In this document: positions 31,048-35,669 of the stretch, piece after piece | Layout of the letters: each line of letters starts with the position of its first letter | How positions within the stretch are numbered: the stretch's first letter is position 1 | Source of the DNA: Actinomadura darangshiensis | GTDB lineage: Bacteria > Actinomycetota > Actinomycetes > Streptosporangiales > Streptosporangiaceae | Assembly: GCF_004349235.1 (NCBI RefSeq) | Contig: NZ_SMKY01000066.1 | Coordinates: forward strand, 1 to 35,669 | Length of the DNA stretch: 35,669 nucleotides | Direction of reading: 5' to 3' | Notes under the pieces: generated by a model | What the model was told of the DNA's origin: nothing | Seen by the model: only the letters and a program-made list of their open reading frames with translations | Databases searched by the model: none | Position numbers and translations under genes: made by a program

Positions 31048-31551
31048 ATGAGACCCGTGACCGAACGTGAGATCCGCACGTCCTTCGTCAACTGCTCCAA
31101 GGGCGAGGCCAAGCGCCTGGGCCTGCCCAAGGACTTCGCCACCCTGCCCTGGGACGACCTGGACTTCCTGGGCTGGCGAGATCCCGGCGCCCCCGAACGC
31201 GCCTACCTGGTCGCGCAACACGACGACCGCCTCGTCGGGATCGGGCTCCGCCGAGCCTCCGGCACGTCCCGCGGCTTCACCTCGCGCAGCATGTGCTCGC
31301 TGTGCCTGACCACCAGAACCGGCGGCGCCGTCGCCCTGATGACGGCCCGCCGCATGGGTGAGGCAGGACGCCAGGGCAACTCGGTCGGCCAGTACGTGTG
31401 CGACGACCTCGACTGCTCCCTCTACGTCCGCGGCAAGAAGCACTCCGTCGCAGGCGGCGAGTTCGAAGAGTCCCTCACGCGGGACGAGAAGGTCGCCCGC
31501 ATACAGGCCAACCTGCACACCTTCCTCGACAAGATCACACGCTCACACTGA
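31048..31551 (+). CDS. FBP domain protein (treble-clef zinc finger, EF-G-binding-like)
   Basis: A 167-residue protein with a C-terminal four-Cys zinc finger: CSLC (Cys83, Cys86) and CDDLDC (Cys118, Cys123). The same region of FusB/FBP proteins binds elongation factor G and releases it from the ribosome, giving fusidic-acid resistance in staphylococci. Here only family resemblance is claimed; resistance is not shown. The N-terminal half (FVNCSKGEAKRLGLP, WDDLDFLGWRDPGAPERAYLV) is the alpha-helical part. ATG 31048 is supported by the leaderless promoter geometry. A divergent TetR with tandem operators suggests inducible expression. Confidence 0.85.
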   Translation: MRPVTEREIRTSFVNCSKGEAKRLGLPKDFATLPWDDLDFLGWRDPGAPERAYLVAQHDDRLVGIGLRRASGTSRGFTSRSMCSLCLTTRTGGAVALMTARRMGEAGRQGNSVGQYVCDDLDCSLYVRGKKHSVAGGEFEESLTRDEKVARIQANLHTFLDKITRSH

Positions 31552-31581
31552 CCCGCTCAGGCGGCCGCGGCAATCACCTGA

Positions 31582-31782
31582 TCAGCCTTCCTGTGACTTG
31601 AGGCTGGTGAGGAAAGCGCTCCATGCCCCGGCCCCGAAGCTGAGGACGGGCCCGCCCGGATCCTTGGAATCCCGCACCGCGATCAGCTCGCAGGTCTGGG
31701 CTATCTCGACGCAATCGGTTCCCGAAGAGCCCGTCCAACTGCTCTTTCGCCAGACTGTGTCGGGCAGGTTCGTAGCCTTCAT
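31582..31782 (-). CDS. DUF397 protein
   Basis: A 66-residue actinobacterial small protein: W-R-K-S-S-W-T/S-G-x-x-x-x-D-C-V-E-I-A near the start (residues 11-28) and VRDSKDPGGPVLSF at 36-49 are diagnostic. DUF397 proteins pair with Scr1-type XRE regulators in differentiation and toxin-antitoxin-like modules. The start ATG 31782 overlaps the upstream XRE stop by 4 nt (ATGA), so translation is coupled. An acidic, Cys-containing partner that binds the XRE protein is the usual inference. Confidence 0.9.
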   Translation of the reverse strand: MKATNLPDTVWRKSSWTGSSGTDCVEIAQTCELIAVRDSKDPGGPVLSFGAGAWSAFLTSLKSQEG

Positions 31783-32633
31783 AGCTCCGAGATTATTTCG
31801 TTGATCAGATCGCGTGAAGCGGTTTCGGTGAGCGAGAGAGAACGGATCTGCTCGAAAGTCCCTCTGTACTGGGCCGTCTCCGGCCCGCTCTCGAGGATGG
31901 CCTGACCGGCGAGGTGTTCCGTGAGCACGACGGTAAGCATGGGTGGGCTGCCGATCTCCAGCAGCTCGAACTGTCCCGCGTAGTCCGACCCGGCATCGAT
32001 CGCCAAGGGAAGAACATTCAGCTGCACATTTTCGAGCTCTGACTGATTGACCAGCCGTCGGAGCTGCGACCGCATGACCTGACGACCGCCGCGCATCCTG
32101 CGCAGCGCCGCCTCATCGAGCACCACTTCGAGTCTGGTCGCCGGAGCCTTGTTCAGCACGCTCTGCCGCATCAGGCGGAACTCTACGAAACGCTCTATGA
32201 CGGTCGCTTGGTGTTTGGGGGTGATCCCGCGGATTACAGTTCGCGCGTACGCCTCGGTCTGGAGAAGGCCGGGGATGAAGGTCGTCTCCGTGACGACGAT
32301 GCGTGAGGCGTCGTGTTCAAGGGACACTCGGTCAAGGGCCTCGGGGGTGACCAGGTCGCGGTAGGCGTCCCACCAGCCTGGTTGGCGGTCTTGCTCGTTG
32401 AGGGTCATCAGGGCGGCGCGGACGTCCGTGGGGACGTTGTACTGGTCGAGGATGTAGCCGAGATCGCGAAGGCGCAGCCGTTGCGTGCCGTTCTCGATCT
32501 GGCTGAGGGACGAGGGGGAGCGTTCGAAGTGGGCGCCGGCGGTTTTGAGGGTGTAGCTGGCCTCCTCCCTGAACTGCCGGAGGACTCTTCCGATCTTGCG
32601 GCGGCGGGCGGTGGAGAGGGGCGCATCCGGCAT
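31779..32633 (-). CDS. XRE/Scr1 family regulator (HTH + DUF5753)
   Basis: A 284-residue protein. The N-terminal HTH_31 domain (about 12-68) reads KIGRVLRQFREEASYTLKTAGAHFERSPSSLSQIENG, with recognition helix SSLSQIENG. The rest is DUF5753 (FIPGLLQTEAYARTVI, LEVVLDEAALRR, QLNVLPLAIDAGSDY, EHLAGQAILES), a ligand- or protein-binding domain. Together with the downstream DUF397 gene this is the actinobacterial XRE/DUF397 pair. A HATPase gene on the other side completes the frequent trio. ATG 32633 has no strong Shine-Dalgarno; CATCCT ends 6 nt upstream. Confidence 0.92.
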   Translation of the reverse strand: MPDAPLSTARRRKIGRVLRQFREEASYTLKTAGAHFERSPSSLSQIENGTQRLRLRDLGYILDQYNVPTDVRAALMTLNEQDRQPGWWDAYRDLVTPEALDRVSLEHDASRIVVTETTFIPGLLQTEAYARTVIRGITPKHQATVIERFVEFRLMRQSVLNKAPATRLEVVLDEAALRRMRGGRQVMRSQLRRLVNQSELENVQLNVLPLAIDAGSDYAGQFELLEIGSPPMLTVVLTEHLAGQAILESGPETAQYRGTFEQIRSLSLTETASRDLINEIISEL

Positions 32634-32684
32634 GTGATCAGGATGTCACGCCATGTAGTCGGATGTTCGATGAATCGGCGGGTC

Positions 32685-32696
32685 CTGAATATTCAG
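32685..32696. promoter_or_regulatory. Perfect palindrome CTGAATATTCAG between XRE and HATPase genes
   Basis: A 12-bp uninterrupted palindrome, AT-rich, 52 nt from the XRE start and 84 nt from the HATPase start. It is a plausible operator of the XRE protein for the divergent pair. Confidence 0.45.
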
Positions 32697-32779
32697 TGAG
32701 GGATTATTTCGGAGTACACGGAACGTGTTGAGGCGGGTGCGCTGCGCTTGCAGCCTTGAGTCCGAGAGAGAGGACTCTG

Positions 32780-33190
32780 ATGACGATCAGCGAGGTCATC
32801 GCGGCGCTCACGCTGCCGGGTGTGGAGCAGGCGGCCAAGTTCGTGCGGGTGTTCGCGCGGGACGTGCTGGGGGAGGGGCATCCCTCACTTCCGGACGTCC
32901 AGACGTGCGTGAACGAGGCGTTCACGAACGCGGTCGAGCACACGGCGTCCGGGCGGAGGCGGCGCGGGCGGGTCACGGTGATGTTCTCAGTGCTGGGCGG
33001 GGACGTCCTCGCGGAGGTCACCGATGACGGGGCGCTCGGGGCGCGGCCGGTGATGCAGGACGATCCCCTCGCCGAGAGCGGGCGCGGGCTGCGGATCATC
33101 GAGGCGCTGTCCCTGGAGTGGGGCGTCCGGGAGGACGGGGAGCGGACGACCGTGTGGATGCGCTTCCCCGGTCCGCCGCCGCTGCGGTGA
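32780..33190 (+). CDS. ATP-binding (HATPase_c) anti-sigma-like protein
   Basis: A 136-residue stand-alone GHKL ATPase domain, like RsbW/SpoIIAB and the small ATP-binding proteins beside XRE/DUF397 pairs. The N-box is NEAFTNAVEHT (Glu46, Asn50), the G1 region VTDDGALG (Asp83) and the G2 region ESGRGLRIIEAL. It probably binds ATP and may phosphorylate or sequester a partner; no sigma factor is adjacent. ATG 32780 has GAGAGG 6 nt upstream; the TTG at 32756 is less likely. Its 3' end overlaps 95 nt of the convergent ORF downstream. Confidence 0.87.
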   Translation: MTISEVIAALTLPGVEQAAKFVRVFARDVLGEGHPSLPDVQTCVNEAFTNAVEHTASGRRRRGRVTVMFSVLGGDVLAEVTDDGALGARPVMQDDPLAESGRGLRIIEALSLEWGVREDGERTTVWMRFPGPPPLR

Positions 33191-35669
33191 GGCTAGGGCA
33201 GGGGGAGAGGCCCGGGGCCGGGCGGGCACCGTTGAGGCGGCCGCAGATCGGGGTCGAGACGGGGTGGCCGTCCTTCAGGGTGACTCTGATCATGGTGAGG
33301 GCGCGGTTGCCGGGGCCGTTGCGCTTGTGGGTGTCGTGGGTGAAGTCGATGGCGCCCGTCGCGCCCTCGCGGACGAACAGGTGCCGCAGTTCCAGCAGGA
33401 CGGCGCCCGACGTCACCGAGCGGCTGCCGGTGACCAGGCCGGACGGTTTCCGGGGGATGGCCAGGGCGTCGTAGGCGCTCTGCGCGGCCTCGCCCATGGC
33501 GACGGTGGCGTCGTAGGTGAGGGCCATCTGGCCGTTCACGAGGAGCGGCTCGTCGGGGGCGGTGCGCGGGGCGCCGATGCCGAGGGCGTTGCGGGCCAGC
33601 AGGAAGAAGCCGTTGGTCTGGTCGCCGTCGTCCGCGACCAGGAACGGCAGGTGGACGAAGGCCGTGTGGTACACGACGGTGTTCTCGGGGAGCGGGACGT
33701 CGTGCGGGCCGGTGCCGAAGTGCGTCTTGGTGACGTCGTCCCCGGCGAGCAGGACGAGCCGGTGCCGCGTGCAGCCGCCCTGGATGAGGCCGTCGCGCAG
33801 GCCCCGCAGGTCTTCGGAGCGTCCGGCGAAGTAGACGAGGGGGTAGGCGGCGGCCTCGCAGGCGGCCTTGACCTTCCTGGCGATGTCGCCGGCGCCGGTG
33901 TACAGGACCCTGTCGGCTTTGCGCGGGTGCAGGACGCGGGCCACGTCGTCGGCTATCTCGGCGCTGTAGGCGTCGCGGGACGGTCCGGGGGTGCGGTGGA
34001 CGATCATCGCGCGGCTGATCCGGCCGTCCTTGAACTCGGCCTCGACGGCGGCGCGGGTCGCGGCGGCCTCGTCGTGGTCGGTGGAGGCGAGGCTGTAGTA
34101 GTGCGCGAGCTCGGGCAGCCGGTCGGAGGAGTTGACCGTGTCGACGATCGGCAGGCCCGCGTTGTTGAGCCGTGTGATCCCGGCCTGGGAGTACTCGGTG
34201 TTGCGGCCGAAGCCGACGACGCCGACGAGGGTCGGGTCGCGGCGGGCGAGGTCCAGGATGCGGTCGGCCGTCTCGGTGGAGAACGCCATGTTCTGGCCCG
34301 TGTTGGCGGGCAGCAGCCGGATCTTGAGGGGGTTGCCGACCTCGCCGGGGTGACCGGACCCGTTGTTGCGCAGCTGGGCGAGGTAGGCGCCGGCGAGTTC
34401 GTGGACGCTGCTGACCGTCAGGTCGCCCTGGCCGGGGCTCGCGGTGAAGATCCCGACATAGACGATCGTGACGTAGGGGTCGCCCGACTCGACCACCTGG
34501 CGATTCTGCGCCTCGATGCGGTCCTGGAGGTCGGCGAGGGTGATGCGGGGGCCGGTGTTGCGGGTGGACGGGCGGTGCCGGTCGCCGTCCATGCCGATGC
34601 TGTCGGCGTTCCGCTCGAACCGGACGTCGTGGGTGGCCACGCCGACGCATTCGCGGCTGCCGTCGGTGTTGGTCTGCAGCCGGGTGTCGCCGTTGCGGCT
34701 CATGGGCAGCCCGACGCTGCAGTACTTGGAGCGCAGGTGCACCTGCCCCCAGGTCACGCCCAGCGCGCAGGCCAGGACGACGACCATGAGGAAGCGCACC
34801 GACCACACCCATGTCCAGCGGGGGCGGCGCCGGACGGCGAAGTCGTCCACCTGGCGTTCGGCGGCGGGGTGGCCGGAGACCGGGATGCGCAGCAGGTACG
34901 GCAGCGGGACGGACTCGCTCGGCCCCTGCGCGGTGCCGAGCGACGACCGCCAGTGCTCGTAGCGGTCCTGGGGGTCGCCGCCCGCCGGCTCCGCGCCGCC
35001 GAGGTCCTCCCTGGTGGCGGCGTCGATGGACGCGATGACGAGCAGCGGGTGGAACTCGCTGCGCCGGGCGCGGATGTCGCTGATCGCCGACAGCACGGCG
35101 AGGCCGCCGTTGCGGCGGCCGGGATGCGACAGGAACACCACGGGCGGGGCGGGGCGCTTGAGGCCGCGCCCGTTCGGCGCGAACCGGCGGTACTGGTCGC
35201 GCATGTCCTCCAGCAGCGCGAACGTCTTGATCTGCAGCAGGAACCGGGCCGCGTCCGGTTTGGTGAGCCGTTCGGAGACGGTGTGCAGGCGGCCCTCGAA
35301 GCCGAGGTCGTCGGTGCTCTCGTCGAGGACGGCGAAGAACGACGTCCGGGCGAACCAGCGGTAGCGGCTGCCGAGTCCCGCCCAGGACAGGAACGGGAGC
35401 CAGATCCGCCGCGTGGACAGCGCGGCGACGGTCAGCAGCACGACGGCGAGGACGGCCGCCGCGGTGACCAGGATGCGGCGGGGCGTCTGCTCGGCGATGC
35501 CGCCCGCGAGGACGGCGATCAGCGCGACGATGGACGCGCCGATGCCGGGCCACCACACCGGGGCGCGCAGCGGGGCGCCCTGCCAGCGGAACAGGCCGGC
35601 GCGCTCGTTCCAGCGGTCGACGGTCGCGACGGGGGAGCGGCGGTACGGGGGCGGGGCGCCGTCCGTGCC
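33096..35669 (-). CDS. Large membrane protein with PBP-I (branched-chain amino acid receptor-like) domain, 5' end outside window
   Basis: Partial gene: the frame is open to the last base of the window, so the true start lies beyond it (the codon at 35558 is only the first possible start inside). From that end: two TM segments (35556-35400), a cytosolic region of about 200 residues, a third TM (VWSVRFLMVVVLACALGVTWG), then an extracytoplasmic ligand-binding domain. The latter shows VTIVYVGIFTASPGQGD, DPTLVGVVGFGRNTEYSQAG, the PIVDTVNSSD hinge and VLYTGAGDIARKVKAA. This is a type I periplasmic-binding-protein fold of the LivJ/AmiC kind, but membrane-tethered and not beside ABC permease genes. 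The C-terminal 30 residues are Ala/Pro/Ser-rich, and the ORF overlaps the HATPase gene by 95 nt; a TAG in another frame at 33193 suggests the end may be shifted. Function unknown. Confidence 0.8.
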   Translation of the reverse strand, partial: GTDGAPPPYRRSPVATVDRWNERAGLFRWQGAPLRAPVWWPGIGASIVALIAVLAGGIAEQTPRRILVTAAAVLAVVLLTVAALSTRRIWLPFLSWAGLGSRYRWFARTSFFAVLDESTDDLGFEGRLHTVSERLTKPDAARFLLQIKTFALLEDMRDQYRRFAPNGRGLKRPAPPVVFLSHPGRRNGGLAVLSAISDIRARRSEFHPLLVIASIDAATREDLGGAEPAGGDPQDRYEHWRSSLGTAQGPSESVPLPYLLRIPVSGHPAAERQVDDFAVRRRPRWTWVWSVRFLMVVVLACALGVTWGQVHLRSKYCSVGLPMSRNGDTRLQTNTDGSRECVGVATHDVRFERNADSIGMDGDRHRPSTRNTGPRITLADLQDRIEAQNRQVVESGDPYVTIVYVGIFTASPGQGDLTVSSVHELAGAYLAQLRNNGSGHPGEVGNPLKIRLLPANTGQNMAFSTETADRILDLARRDPTLVGVVGFGRNTEYSQAGITRLNNAGLPIVDTVNSSDRLPELAHYYSLASTDHDEAAATRAAVEAEFKDGRISRAMIVHRTPGPSRDAYSAEIADDVARVLHPRKADRVLYTGAGDIARKVKAACEAAAYPLVYFAGRSEDLRGLRDGLIQGGCTRHRLVLLAGDDVTKTHFGTGPHDVPLPENTVVYHTAFVHLPFLVADDGDQTNGFFLLARNALGIGAPRTAPDEPLLVNGQMALTYDATVAMGEAAQSAYDALAIPRKPSGLVTGSRSVTSGAVLLELRHLFVREGATGAIDFTHDTHKRNGPGNRALTMIRVTLKDGHPVSTPICGRLNGARPAPGLSPCPSLTAAAADRGSASTRSSAPRPPGRPTPGTAPR

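Noticed and set aside
1..35669. CRISPR arrays, tRNA/rRNA genes, transposases or integrases
   Set aside because: No direct repeats of array type, no tRNA cloverleaf or rRNA sequence, and no recombinase motif was noticed in reading the window.

Overview
The window is about 72% G+C by eye, has dense codon-position GC bias, and mixes core genes in an order typical of high-GC Gram-positive bacteria (rpsA, then coaE, then uvrB). It looks like a filamentous actinomycete. The TetR-rich content, the XRE/DUF397 pair and the TIR-NACHT-WD40 protein would suit Actinomadura, Thermomonospora or relatives, but the genus is inference.

Layout. (1) 1-6280, core: a secreted or anchored polysaccharide deacetylase, rpsA with a strong promoter and a 43-nt terminator hairpin, a multi-TM endonuclease/exonuclease/phosphatase protein, a GNAT enzyme and coaE. 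(2) 6277-16086, accessory block between coaE and uvrB: a giant NLR-like protein (TIR, degenerate phosphoesterase, NACHT ATPase, 16 pentapeptides, 15 WD40 units), an ArsB/SLC13-type permease, an inositol-monophosphatase-like enzyme, a cupin-like protein and a two-TM protein of unknown function. (3) 16270-19616: an orphan NarL-type sensor kinase and uvrB, whose upstream region matches the RecA-independent DNA-damage promoter used with PafBC in mycobacteria. (4) 19609-24145: two GNATs, a small membrane-anchored protein, a frameshifted ADP-ribosylglycohydrolase and an SGNH esterase with a textbook terminator. (5) 24199-31551: small regulated modules. These are a DHFR-like reductase, a tetR-SDR operon, a divergent tetR/methyltransferase pair, a GNAT-PPOX operon, a tetR-NmrA operon and a divergent tetR/FBP zinc-finger pair. 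Dyad or tandem operator-like sequences lie in the control regions of the DHFR-like gene and of every tetR module. (6) 31582-35669: a DUF397/XRE/HATPase trio and the 3' part of a large membrane protein with a periplasmic-binding-protein domain, cut by the window end.

How it fits together. The most notable object is the 1954-residue TIR-NACHT-WD40 protein. Its architecture is that of a STAND/NLR immune sensor: WD40 propellers would sense, NACHT would oligomerise, and TIR (with its predicted catalytic Glu85) would destroy NAD+. Its second domain is clearly derived from calcineurin-like phosphoesterases but has lost most metal ligands, so it looks like a pseudoenzyme repurposed as a sensor or scaffold. 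A second theme is transcriptional architecture. Many genes here have a -10 hexamer ending 6-8 nt before the start codon, indicating leaderless mRNAs, and several TetR operators sit directly on such promoters. No rRNA, tRNA, CRISPR array, transposase or integrase was seen. No gene-free stretch exceeds 300 nt.
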